The notes beneath the pieces were generated by a model. The model did not search any database, was not told where the DNA came from, and saw only the letters and a program-made list of their open reading frames with translations. A program made the position numbers and the translations under genes. From Diplosphaera chodatii (lineage: Eukaryota > Chlorophyta > Trebouxiophyceae > Prasiolales > Stichococcaceae), in NCBI GenBank assembly GCA_032358165.1, contig JAALGY010000041.1, positions 2,294,001 through 2,358,000 on the forward strand: a stretch of DNA of 64,000 nucleotides, in the 5' to 3' direction. Positions 9,004 through 20,021 of this stretch are shown in pieces (position 1 is the first letter of the stretch; each line of letters starts with the position of its first letter).

Positions 9004-12000
9004 ATGGCGAAGGGTGTGCTGCGGCGCGACCCTGCGCTGCGGCCATTGGAGCATGTGGAAGCGAGTGATGCGAGGCCGCTGCCGCTGGTGCAGCGGGAGG
9101 GCATGCCGCGCACCATGTCCAAGACGCTCCGCTTCAGCTTGGAGGGCGGCGACCTGGAGCCTGAGTGGGAGCGCCGGCTGGAGCGCTTCGCAAATGCTGT
9201 CGTGCGTGGTGCCGGCACTGGCTTCTGTCTGCGCGGCGGATTGAACATGGTGGGTTGTCAGCATGTGCACGTTGGAAGCTTGGTGTGCAACGCAGAGGTG
9301 GTTTGCCATCAGACGGCATGCGATCACAGCACAGCGGACACAGCCGTCCTGCTGCCACGACCTAGGTGATGCAGCATGCGGCATATGGGGGTTGAGCACT
9401 GACGACATCACAGTAACTGGTGCCCCACTTGACACGTATGCAGGCTGCGCTGCTGTTTGCGCTGCTGGCACGGCGGCGCAAGGCAGCACAGGCAAAGCGC
9501 GGCGGGCTGGCGGCCCAGGCAAGTCACGCGGTCGTGCATGCATGGGCTTGCCGGCAAGCCGGGCGTCCAGAAACCCCGGCCTCACCCACCCCTAAACAGC
9601 AACCACCTAGACCCGCATACTCAACGTCGCTGTATCGTACAGGAGGCCCAGCATCCTACCCGTCATGCTTCTCACACAGGTGCAGGACACGCTGCGGTAC
9701 ACTGCCTTCCTGGGTGCCTTCGCCGGAGTGTACGTCGCCGTTGACGAGGGCCTCGCAGCGCTGTTCGGCAACAAGCGGTGCGCAGCATGTTTGCGAAGCT
9801 CCACTGGCTGATTGAGGACCTGGGTCTTGCACGCGTGCGGGACTCCGGTGCGCATGTGACGTGCAGGACATCAAAGTGGCGGGCGGCAGTGGCGGGCCTG
9901 GCAGCGGGGCCCACCATCCTGCTGACAGGGTGATGGTCTGCGGCTCTCCCGTCTGACTGCCTGCATGGCAGCCTTTGCTGTCAAGTGCATGTACTGATCC
10001 GATCGTGCAAGCTGGTGGGAGGGGCTGAAATACTGTATCTACTCGGGCATGGCGCAGGCCAAAGACGCGGCACACGAGCCTGGCGCTGTATGTGCTGATC
10101 AGGGGGCTCGCGCTGCTGATACGCTGCGGCAACAAACCCGATGCGCCGCCACTGCTGCGCAGGTGAAGCACACTGATCCTCCACCGTCCATGTCACATTC
10201 ACAATGACCACAAAGCTGCACTGCTTGTGGGAGCCAAGAGGCATCTCTGCTAGGAGTATGACATGTACGAGTGCTGTCTAGTATGTGCCAAACTTCGAAC
10301 TTCGTCTCTGTCTGCAGGCTGCTGACGCCCACGAGGTGGCAGCACGGGGACACCATGCTGATGTGCCTGTCCACCAGCCAGATCGGGTACTCGTGGATCA
10401 TGGCGCCCGACACGCTGCCGCCGGCGTACATAAACTTCCTCAACCGCCACGGCGACGCGCCCCCGGCCCACCTGGCCGCGGTGCGGGTGGGTCGACCCTC
10501 CAGCCTGAACCTGCATGGCGATATCTGCACAGCTGCTTGCTGTGCCGGCTGCCGAAGCAGAGGTTCAAGGGGTTGCATGTGCGGCGCACCGTAACCGCCA
10601 GCTCTGTGCTGGCAGTGTGTTTCCAACCGCTCTGCTCGCCCTAGTCCGCTGCAGCTGTGGCCGTCCAGCAAAGGAGTCAGTATCAGACAGCGGGGTGTGC
10701 GCCGCTGTGCAGGAGCTGGCCGCGCGGAACTCGGCCGGCCGGAAGCCCGGCAAGCTGCAGGCGCTGCAGGGCACCCGCTGCGAGGGCTTTGCAGAGCGGC
10801 ACCCGTGCGGCTTCCTGCACGAGGGACAGACCTGCAACGAGAAGTTCGTCACCTACGTGCCACAGGAGTTCCTGCGCGCTCTGCCCGTGTGAGTTCAGAG
10901 CGACATCCACGACTTGCCACCTTGCAGCACTCAGAGAGTAACGCTATGTCGTAGTGCCCGTGCTGCTGCAGCTAGCCACCACCTGAGGATTTGACTGCCT
11001 GCAAAAAAGGAACGCTCAAACAGCACACAAGATCCTGCCCGCCTGTCCGGCTGCAGGTACATCCCGGTGTACTTCCTGCCGGCGCTGCTGGTGCACCGGC
11101 AGCGGCTGCTGATGGGGCCCCGCGCCGGCGCCATCTGGGCCAAGGGCACCGCCGCCGCCCTGCGCTCCTCCCTGTTCCTGGCCCTGTACTGCGGCCTTGC
11201 CTGGCGGGGTGCGCACGCGGCCCCCGCGCAGCTCGCCGCCTGTGCTGCTTGACTCGGTTGTTATTGCTTCGCAACAGGCCGCGTCACTTCGCGCTGGCAG
11301 ACGCTGCTCTGCGCTCAGAAGGGTCAGCGCCTCAGTTCATTGTGTTTGCTTCGTGTATAGTGCTGAGCTGGGCAGCTAGGGTTCTACTTAGCAGCCAACA
11401 CGACAAGCAGCTTCCAACACGAGCTTCGGCTGCTGCACATGGGCTGACTCAGAGCGTTGGTTGCCTGCAACCCTGCAGGAGCATGTACTGGCTTTCAGAC
11501 AACAGGCTCAGTCACCGGCAGCATCATCGCGGGCAGCTGCTGGACAGCGGGGCTGGCGACGCTGGTGGAGAAGAAGTCCCGCCGCATGGAGCTCGCCTTC
11601 TACTGCCTCTCCCGGGTGTGTAGTCGCGCTTTTCACCTGCTCCTCACACTCGAGCAATAACACATGACCGTGTATTCGGCAGCCAGGTCCTTGATCCGCC
11701 GCCTAACTGCAAGTGCACCTGTAATTTTTTGATTCTAGCTGCAGCATAGCCCAACGTGTCGCTGCTGTTCATGCAGTGTAATCAAGCTTCACGGCACATA
11801 TGTGCCACGTGTTATGTGCTATGTGGTTCGAAAGAAACGAGATACGCTTGCCTCCTGCATGAGGACTAATCCCGTCCTCTGCCAACCATTGCAGGCTGTG
11901 GAGTCATTCGCACTGTGTGTGGGCCAGTGGGGCTGGGTGCGGCGAGATGCGCTGCCGAAGCGGACGGACATGCTGCTGTTCAGCGCCGCCACGGCCGCCA

Positions 12001-12881
12001 TCTGTCACTGCTACTCTGACGACGGCGGCCGCCACCGCGACGTCTTCCGCAGCAAGTACCTCAACGTGCTTGACTTCATCCTGGGCAACACTGGTGCGTC
12101 TGATGGGGCAGAACTTCCCCATGGTTGCGTGCAATACTGACATCCGATCTGCAAGTCTGTTATGACCAAATCAAGTGACCGTTTTCTGGCTGATTGCAAT
12201 CTGCCGGACTGGACAGGGCAGAATGGTACGTGTTCACACACTGCAGGGGTGGAGCACGGAAAGCTGAAGCATGTGCCCAGCACCAGTGACCTGCTGGGCG
12301 TGGCAATGCCGCCCAGCATCGCAGCGGAGGCGCGCCGAGCCGCCTCAGACCTCAGCACCGCCCTGCAGGTGGGACCGGCAGCCATTTTAACCTGTGAAGT
12401 GTCGGAGGTAGCGTGGAGACGCATGCTGGTGTTGTCGGTGGTGACTGACAGCCGAACGGTGTGTGTGTTGTCGTCGAGACACCTATATCCTCAACATGTA
12501 ATGCAGGAGTACTCTCCGCCGGGCAGCCCGCGCTCCGACTCCAGCGACCGCGGGGTGGGTGCACATGCTTGGCGTCCAAATCGGTTTGGACCCTTGATGA
12601 CGGGGCCGAAGCAACGCCGTTGCCAGGCATGCGGCATGCGTAGTGTACGCAATCTGAGGTACCTTCATGACGGCATCATGCAGGCGTCATTCGATGCTTG
12701 GAGGAAAGGGGAGAGGGTGTACAGCCAAAGTCTTGAGAGACCACCATCTGAGGGGCTGACCCACATCGACCCCGACCAGGTGAGTGGTGCAATCAGTGCC
12801 ATGACATCTGCCATATGTGTTTCGACAAAGTCGCAAGTGTGTGTGTCCAATCGACACCAGGTGAGGTTGTACAAGATGTAA
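9004..12881 (+). CDS. TMEM135-like multi-pass membrane protein
   Basis: TMEM135 proteins are linked to mitochondria, peroxisomes and lipid handling. Exons: 9004-9249, 9444-9518, 9680-9777, 9867-9929, 10058-10162, 10318-10486, 10713-10888, 11057-11208, 11479-11615, 11895-12093, 12247-12368, 12507-12554, 12684-12779, all phase-matched, about 562 residues plus a short tail. Landmarks: GTGFCLRGG in exon 1, hydrophobic segment YTAFLGAFAGVYVAVDEG, RHTSLALYVLIRGLALLIR, the Cys-rich loop CEGFAERHPCGFLHEGQTC, PVYFLPALLV, and ACTGFQTTGSVTGS. The intron after 9518 has a GC donor. The final exon is uncertain: read-through reaches TAA at 12879-12881, or a further exon follows. The second half is longer than animal TMEM135 (458 residues), ending in a Ser/Pro-rich tail. 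Localisation is inferred from the family. Confidence 0.8.
9519..9679 (+). other. GC-AG intron in the TMEM135-like gene
   Basis: The donor is CAG then GCAAGTC, the standard GC-donor consensus; the acceptor is CACACAG. The phase-0 joint is GGLAAQ to VQDTLRYTAF. Confidence 0.8.
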
Positions 12882-13744
12882 ACAAATAACGTGATTGCTT
12901 GATGTCGATGGGCTGCAGGGTCCTTGAGTTGTTGAGAGGCGCTTGAGAGCGGCAACAGCCTTTGTACCTGTAGCTATTTCTTGCAGCAAATGTGCATAGC
13001 ATTGCCTGGACAACGTGCATTGGTGACAGCAACGTCCAATATTGTGGGCACAGACAGCACTGACGTGGAGCACTGGTTAACACTGATCCAACGCTTCGTT
13101 TGCAACAGCACATGTCTCTCACCAGTCACCCAAGCAAGTCAAAACAGATGCCCGCGACCATTTGGACAGACAAACACCATTCACTATTGTACAAGAAAGA
13201 ATAGATGTGCAGCCTGCAACAGACCCGGCCAACGCTTCTCTTGCCCTACTTGCAACAAACATCACCACCGCGAGCATCTGGCAGTCTCGTGTGGCAGAAA
13301 GCGTCAGCCCATTTAAAAATCCCCAGCAACATCAATCAGCCCTCTCACTGTCAGGCCGGCAGCCTGCTCACTGCCCGAACTGGCAGCTATCAAGTATATG
13401 TCCGTTGCATCAAGAGTGGGCAAAACAGGGGTCTAGCTGGCGGACCAGCCGGCCAAGAACGGGAGGAGCTGTCGACACCGGTGTGGCGACCAGCTCCCCC
13501 CGACCCGGGCCAGCCGGACAGCAGCCAGAGCACATCTCCTGCCGCCACACTGCATCATGTCAGCAGCAGCTGCGGCGGCCTCAAAGGGCCATGCCACGCG
13601 GCCTGCTGCACGTTTATGTAGTCGGTCGCATCCTCTCCATCTTGTCAGCTGCAGGTCGTTGCGTCTTACAGCCGCCTGCCTCGCCTCACAGCGCAGGGGC
13701 GCGCAGACCCCTCCTCATGCGCCCTTTGTCGCTCTGTGGACACT
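12882..13744. other. Convergent intergenic region, nothing firm seen
   Basis: This lies between the 3' ends of the TMEM135-like (+) and Mpv17-like (-) genes. A long open plus-strand frame starting near 13162 runs antisense through Mpv17 exons and is not believed. It should hold two 3' UTRs. Confidence 0.4.
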
Positions 13745-15916
13745 TCAGATGCCCTTCTCTTCGGACAGCAGCGGCAGGAAATCGAGCAGCGTGCGCGTCG
13801 GCTTCAGGTCGATGGTGCGCGGGATGTCGAACTGTAGCCCCTTCAGCCCGTCATGTGACGCAAAGGCATCCACCAGCTCCTGTGGGATCTGCAAAGACGA
13901 CCGGCATGACGACGTTCAGTGGCAATGCGCTCAACAGGATCAAGGAGCAGAGTGTGCTCGCGGTACGGGTGCGAGCCGGGGACAGTCTGAGACGCGATGG
14001 AGCAGGCGGCTCGAGGTGCGCCAATTCCAGCAACACAATAAGGAACAGTGATCTGTTCGACATGACCAGCTTGCAGGAGTGAAACTGCATGAGCCGAGTT
14101 GCAGACTCACCCAGCTGTTCAGCAGGTCCTCAGCATTGTCGAGGAGGCCCAGCAGCTGCGAGGTGTCCAGCACTGCATCGTGCGACAGCGTCGACAGGTA
14201 CGCATTCCATGCCACTGACACAACATTGTTGTACCTGCCGGGATACACACGCCACATCAGTCCCTTGGCACAACAGTCAGGGTGCCAGGCCCAAATGATA
14301 CGACTGGCATGATCGAGATGCCCAGAAGGTGGTAGCAACAGCACAAATGCCAGACGACTCACAGGATGCGGTGCTCGGATGGCACGAAGCGGAAGTTGAT
14401 GAAGTGCGCGCCAGGCCACAGGATGTAGTTGGCCACAATTGTTTTGACCAGTTTGTCCTGCAATCCATGGCCAGGGCTGTGTCAAGAAGCTTTGCGGTCA
14501 GATGACCCCATTCATCGTACGGGACAATGAACCTCATTGATGCAACATGGCCTGCTGGTCACCCTGCTGAACACACATCTGTTTCCAACCAAGAAACCAA
14601 ACACCAACCTGGATGGTGGGCCAGATCAGCTCGGGGTGGCCTTCCAGCGACTTCAGCACCACGAAAAAGACGCAGGTCATGATGGGCGCCCAGAACAGCT
14701 GGTCTGCTGCCGTCTTCAGCAGCACCGCCTTCAAGCCATTCGGGTTCTCTGGCTCCACACGCTTGTCCAACACCTAAGATTGGCAGATCGACAGCATGGT
14801 CCCAACATAGTTCTCAGGGAGGCCGACTCAGGTTGATGGTTGACTGCAAGGGCACTCGGCCAGCCCCAGCTGCACGGCTGCAAAGATGGGCAAGGGAGTG
14901 GGTGCAGCCACAACAGGCACGCACCTTGTACCAGAGGTGGCCAAAGGGGCCGTCGACAAACAGACCGTAGCACCCCAACCGCAAACACCGCAACGGGTCA
15001 AGCACCGTCACACCTGCACAGCAGAGCCTGATGTCACATCATCGCGGAGGGTGAGCCGAACACGCCCCAGACGGCATGGCAGGGTCGAGATGTCCCCTCC
15101 TGGCCAGTACCGACCATACAAGCATGTGAAGCAGCACCAGCAGACGTATGCGGCTTGCATCGGCAAGCAGTGTTGGGATCTTCATCAACGCTCATGTGGG
15201 TGCACCCACTTCTCAAAGGCAACTGTGGGACAGCACACACCTGCTATTCTCTGCGCCATGACATCGCCAAGCACAAACCCCACAAAGCTGGTCATCGCCT
15301 TGGTACGCACAGGGTTCGTTTTCAGCGCCTGCAATCACACCGAGGCGGTGCAAGTCATTCGGACAGAATGCACTTCGGTAGTGGGCAGCATACTGCACAG
15401 GTTCTGGCAGGCTTCAGCAACCTGAGAACCGTTGTGGATCGTCATGCAAGCACCAGAGGCGACCTCGTTTGCCGGGCGCCGCACCGTGGTGTAGGCGGCC
15501 CACCATTTGCCGGGCGGCGACTGCTGCCATGCCGTTTCGACTGCGACCTCGGCGTCGTGCACGGACGCCGTGACGCCGTGGTACGCCTCGTCAATCGACG
15601 CTAGAAGGGACGCCGACATGCTGCCGCTGGCGCGCGCCACCGCCTCCTCATCTCTGCTGCTCAGCGTCGCGGGTTCGTCGACGCTGGTGCTGGAGGCTGC
15701 TAGCTCGGTGCTGCCCTCACCGCGCCGCCTGGCCTGCTGACTGGGCGGACCAGGTCTGATGGCATCCGCCCGTGGCTGGAACTGCTGCCGCTGTGCACGC
15801 CGCGCTGCGATCGCGGGACTTGGGGCTGGGCGACCCGGAAGGGAAAGCTCTGCGTTCGGGCACCGGCTGCGGCCCCACTTCGTCTGCCTGGCGGCTGATG
15901 ACATTGCTGACTGCAT
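13745..15916 (-). CDS. Mpv17/PMP22-family membrane protein, probably organelle-targeted
   Basis: Mpv17/PMP22 proteins are small four-helix channels of peroxisomal, mitochondrial or plastid membranes. Exons 15916-15485, 15328-15241, 15013-14925, 14773-14609, 14457-14363, 14234-14111 and 13888-13745 are in phase, giving 378 residues. Landmarks: KWWAAYTTALKTNPVRTKAM, GFVLGDVMAQRIAG, YGLFVDGPFGHLWYK, AADQLFWAPI, LWPGAHFINFRFVPSEHRIL and VSVAWNAYLS. The first ~135 residues are rich in R, A, S and P and lack acidic residues at the start, consistent with a transit peptide; core members are 170-250 residues. A C-terminal tail of about 80 residues (HDAVLDTSQLL to LSEEKGI) follows the domain. All six donors are GT. 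Substrate is unknown for the family. Confidence 0.88.
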
Positions 15917-16325
15917 CTTAGACAGGACTGGGGGGGCGGCGTGCAGCCTGCCCGCCGGAGGGAGGCTAGATGTGTCGCCCGTATCTGGGTGGCCGTGCTT
16001 TGTTCGCGGCAGGGCAGCCACTGGGCACCTGGGCTGAAAGGCTGTGTATAATGGGTGTTCCGTCTAACTCAAGGCCCCTTTTGGTTGCCATGCTCTTGAA
16101 CATCAATATATCATACAGCGTGCAGACGGCTGATGCATTATAATGTACACCGCTGCAGTCGGAGCAGGACCTGAAGAGGAGTTCATGCATGCAGTCGACA
16201 AGGATGCTGCTGGTGATGCAGCCCGTGGCGGAGGCTAGCTGTTGTGCACAAGCGCAGATTAGCAGCAAGGGACTAACACACATGTGCATTCGTTCATCAC
16301 CAGGGTTCCGATGGTTCACACGCTG
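15917..16325. other. Region between Mpv17-like start and DA1-like stop, nothing seen
   Basis: It should contain the Mpv17-like upstream region and the DA1-like 3' UTR. No protein-like frame. Confidence 0.4.
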
Positions 16326-19300
16326 TCAAAGCGGCAGTGTGCCATGGCGGCGCACATGCTCCAAGACCTTCGGCAGTCCGTGATTTTGGAATGCCTCGTG
16401 CGCCGCCCTGAAGCCATCACCTGTCAGAAACACAGCACCATGTGTTCACGTCTGGGTTGATTAGAGGCTCAGGTGCCAATGACAACTCGGCAGACTACCA
16501 TGATGGCGCACCATAGACGGCAGTGGTGTCCTCTCGGATCTGTTTGCCCAGGTATGCTGCCAGGCGCTCTTCATAGGTGCCCTGAGTCAGGAGATGTGAT
16601 GCAATGCATTCAATGCACAAAGAAGCAAGAGGAGTGCACAGACACCAAGGCCACCTGGGTGCAACAGGACTCTGTCAGGCAATCGTCACCGGCGGCGGCT
16701 GCTGGCGCTCAAGCCACAGCAGGGCCATCAGCTGTGCCAGCCCCTCTTCCACATCCATGCTCAGCCGCTGGTAGCCGCTCAGTCGCAGCCATGCATGCAT
16801 GACCTGCTCATACCACCAGTTTGTCGGGTGCAACCCTCACGAGTTACAGTTCTGCAGGCTCGTGACCGGTAGCATGAAAAGCATCTTGTTGACACACCTC
16901 GTGCGCCAGAATGCAGCCGGTCAGTAGCCACGGGAGGCCGAACAGCACCAGAAGCGCAGTCACCTGCAGACGCCAGTCACTGCTCTGCTCGAACACGTCG
17001 ATGTGGTGCTGTGATTACAATGCATGTTGCTATGGCCGCTGCACTGCGAGTCGTGTGAGGACTTGTAGCTGCGCACCTCCCAGCGAGAGTCGGCCACTGT
17101 GCTGAACTGTGGGACGATGCTCATCAAGCGGCTGCCTTCGCTCCGAGAACCCATGACTGTTCGAATCGACCTGCATGGCACGGACGCATATGATGTCATG
17201 TACCGTACACAACGGTGTGATGAACATGTGCACTGCGACGGTACAGCATACACGAGGCTGCCTCTGGCCGACAGACCTGTGTTCCTCTGACAGGGTGAGG
17301 CCGCGCGTGTGGAACACCGGCCCGTCCTTCTTACCGCACGGGCCCCTGTCAGTGTGGCTGGCTTCGTTCAGCGCTGCGCTCTCCACCTGCACCATGAGCA
17401 GCGCTTGCAGCATGTTGTGAGGGGCACGCTACAGCCTGGTGGGCAAGGAGATCGCTGCATGTGAATCTGCCGGCGACTGTGGTCCGCAGCTGGCAGGGGC
17501 GCACCAGCAGCAGGGGCGGGCGGGTGGGCAGCGCCATGCCGAAGGAGGCGTACAGCGACAGCACGTCGTCATACAGCGGCTGGCAGTCTGCGGTGTTGCG
17601 CACCATGGTGCTGAGGCACGCCAGGCAGCTGTGGCGGTCCGAGTCGACTGCCACCCAATGCTCGCCTGCGCAGCGGCGACACAGGGTGACTGCTGGCAGC
17701 CGGGGGCGACATGTGCCTGCAAGCGTGATTGCGCAGGCCGCGCACGCACCGTGCAGCTGCAGACGGTTGCAGGCGGTGCAGCGTGGCGTGCCGTCTGTCT
17801 CGTGGACCGGGCAGAACCTGCGGTTGAGGCATGCTGCATGAGCATGGTGGACTTCCTGCACGCCTCAGTCATCGTGCCTGCAGGCATGCAGCGCGCCCGC
17901 TGCCCAGTTTGACATGCCCAAGCTCCCCTCCCACCTGTTTGCCCAGAAAGGGTGGTGGTGGAAGCGGATCAGGCCGCCCTGCTCCGGCAGGAAGGCGGCG
18001 CACACGCCGCACTTGGGGTGGAAGGCGTGCCGGTGGCAGCCCTCGTGGTACAGCGCCTGGTCCGGCCCCACCGCAAACCGCGTGCCGGGCCCCGCCTGCA
18101 GTGCAGCAGTTCAAAATTTGGGACCAGCGCATCTCACAGGCTAGGTGCACTATTCGCCGTGCCATGTGCGAAAGGTCAGCTGATATGTGCAAGCTCTGAT
18201 CCCGAGCACCTGGATCTGCTGCCGACAGTGCGCGCACGTCAAGCACCAGCTGTGGAACCGCCGCGCCCCGGTCGAGGCGTGCGTCTGCCACACGCGCACT
18301 GGTTTGCCGCAGCCGCCGCACGGCTCCGAACCGCCCAGTGCACCCAGGCTGTGCAGCAGCATGGGCGTCAGACCCGCTGGTGGTGGCTGCTGCTGCCCCA
18401 GGGTGGGTGCCGGCAGCTGTGTTGCAGGCCTCCTGGCCGAGACTGGCGGCACCGGCGCCACTGGCTGTGGGGCATTAATGCTGGTCGAACCAAAGCCCTG
18501 TGGAGTGCGCACATCACGGCCCGGTGCTGCTGGTGCGCTTGGCTGCGGATGGCCCGGCGGCAATGCGGGCATGTTGTCTTTGGTGCCGCTGCTGGAAGCA
18601 GTGTCAGAGCGCTGCCACCCCTCGGCGTCTAGCTGCTGCTGCAGCTCGCGAGCCAGCGCCTCATCACTGGAAACGTCATAGCGAGGCTGCGCGGGTGCTG
18701 TGGGGGAGGGCTCCTGCTGCGGCGACCCGCTGAGTGACTTGCGCGTCCAGCGCACCCTCCGACCTTGAAAGCAGGTTATACATGTTGCACATGTTACGCT
18801 CGGGACCATAGCAATGCAGAGCTTTTGTCCTATAAACCATCCAGTGCCACTGATACCCTGGTAACCTGCGGGAGACGCTGGCGTGCTCGGTGTGGCTGCA
18901 GGCAGCGGTGCTGTTGGCGGGGCATGTCTGTCCACCTCAGACGCGGAAAGTGCGAGCGCTAGCTGCAGCTGCTCCTGCTCGACCAGCGCTGCATGCGCCT
19001 GGAAGCCACGTGGAAAGGTTTCGATGCAGTTTGCCAGGTCACTTCGTTCAGTCATGTGTATAGATCTATAGTGTTGAGCAGCTGCGATTGCCTGAACAGG
19101 GAGGCATGCACGTACGCGTGTAATCAAATGTTGTGAAAGTGTTTGCACGCTCACGGCTGTTGGTGATGTGCTGGGTCTGTCCAGTGCAGGGCCCCTGGGC
19201 TGTTGCTGCGGTGCACCGCTGCCCAACCCCTCCTGTGAAGTGCTGCCCCCTGTCCCAAGCCTCAGCCTGCCTCTGAAGCTCTCAAACAACTGAGATCGCT

Positions 19301-19334
19301 GGCTGCGCAAAGGCGGTGGTGAGTCGAGCGCCAT
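16326..19334 (-). CDS. DA1-like protein: UIM motifs, LIM domain, zinc metallopeptidase
   Basis: Plant DA1 is a ubiquitin-activated peptidase that limits organ growth. Exons: 19334-19116, 18998-18866, 18763-18210, 18095-17935, 17817-17750, 17665-17505, 17386-17277, 17131-17077, 16963-16898, 16803-16690, 16581-16512, 16420-16326; phases match, 601 residues. Landmarks in order: UIM-like EQEQLQLALALSASEVD; UIM-like SSDEALARELQQQLDAEG; LIM with CGGCGKPV and FHSWCLTCAHC; second zinc region HPKCGVCAAFLP and [108 protein letters not shown]. The active site HEVMHAW has Val where plant DA1 has Met (HEMMH); the two His and Glu are intact. The joint between the first two exons is the least certain. Complete by length. 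Confidence 0.88.
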
Positions 19335-20021
19335 GGTGCTGGCGTTTTGTAGCGTGTGCACAGGTCGAGGCGCGCATGTAGCACTGGCTATGGCAGCCAA
19401 CGCAGTGTCCGATGCACCTGTGTAGATTTGCCCAAATGCAAGCACGGAATCGAGCAGGTCACAGCTGATCTAATGGTAAGTGCGGTAGTGCGCAGGTGCA
19501 GTCATGGCATGTATAGTCAGCGATGCCAGCTGGACCCGGACACCCGCCATCTCATCACGCAGTTACCAAAGGCTTCCGGCTGGCTGCTCGACCGAGCAAA
19601 CGGGCGTCTGCCAAAGACCCCGGCAGGTTGTACGGCATCGACACGTCGTGCAGGCATGAGCTCTGTTCCCCAGGCCTGGGCCAGGGCCCCAAGTTGTGTC
19701 TGACAAGTGATGCTGCGACTGCAGACTTGGTACCCACAGGCACCACATCTGAGCCGGGACAACTGCGCTACGATGCGGCAATAAGGCTGGGTCGAAAACA
19801 GACCTGGCATCCGCACGTGTTACAACATACTGCTACAGCTAACATCCCCTTATACAGCAAACCACAAGCGGAGTAACAATGTGCTGGGTGTTTGACACTC
19901 GATGTGTCAATTGTGACAGGAGGGCAACTTCAGAGGACAAGGCTTTTTGGGTCTTCTGCGGGCAGGGTACAATGCCATTTCACCTGGCGCTTCTATATGC
20001 TGACACTCGTCAGGCCCCGTA
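19335..20021. other. Intergenic between DA1-like start and UIM-protein stop, nothing seen
   Basis: About 690 bp without a protein-like frame. Likely DA1-like promoter plus the 3' UTR of the next gene. Confidence 0.4.

Noticed and set aside
13162..14082. 306-codon open frame on the plus strand
   Set aside because: It runs antisense through Mpv17 exons and introns, with low-complexity composition and no family features; GC-rich DNA readily gives such frames.
17349..17420. C-terminal part of the open frame after VRPCQLRTT as DA1 sequence
   Set aside because: DA1 homology leaves the frame at PLLL, where a GTGCGC donor and a phase-matched acceptor restore VESAALNEA.
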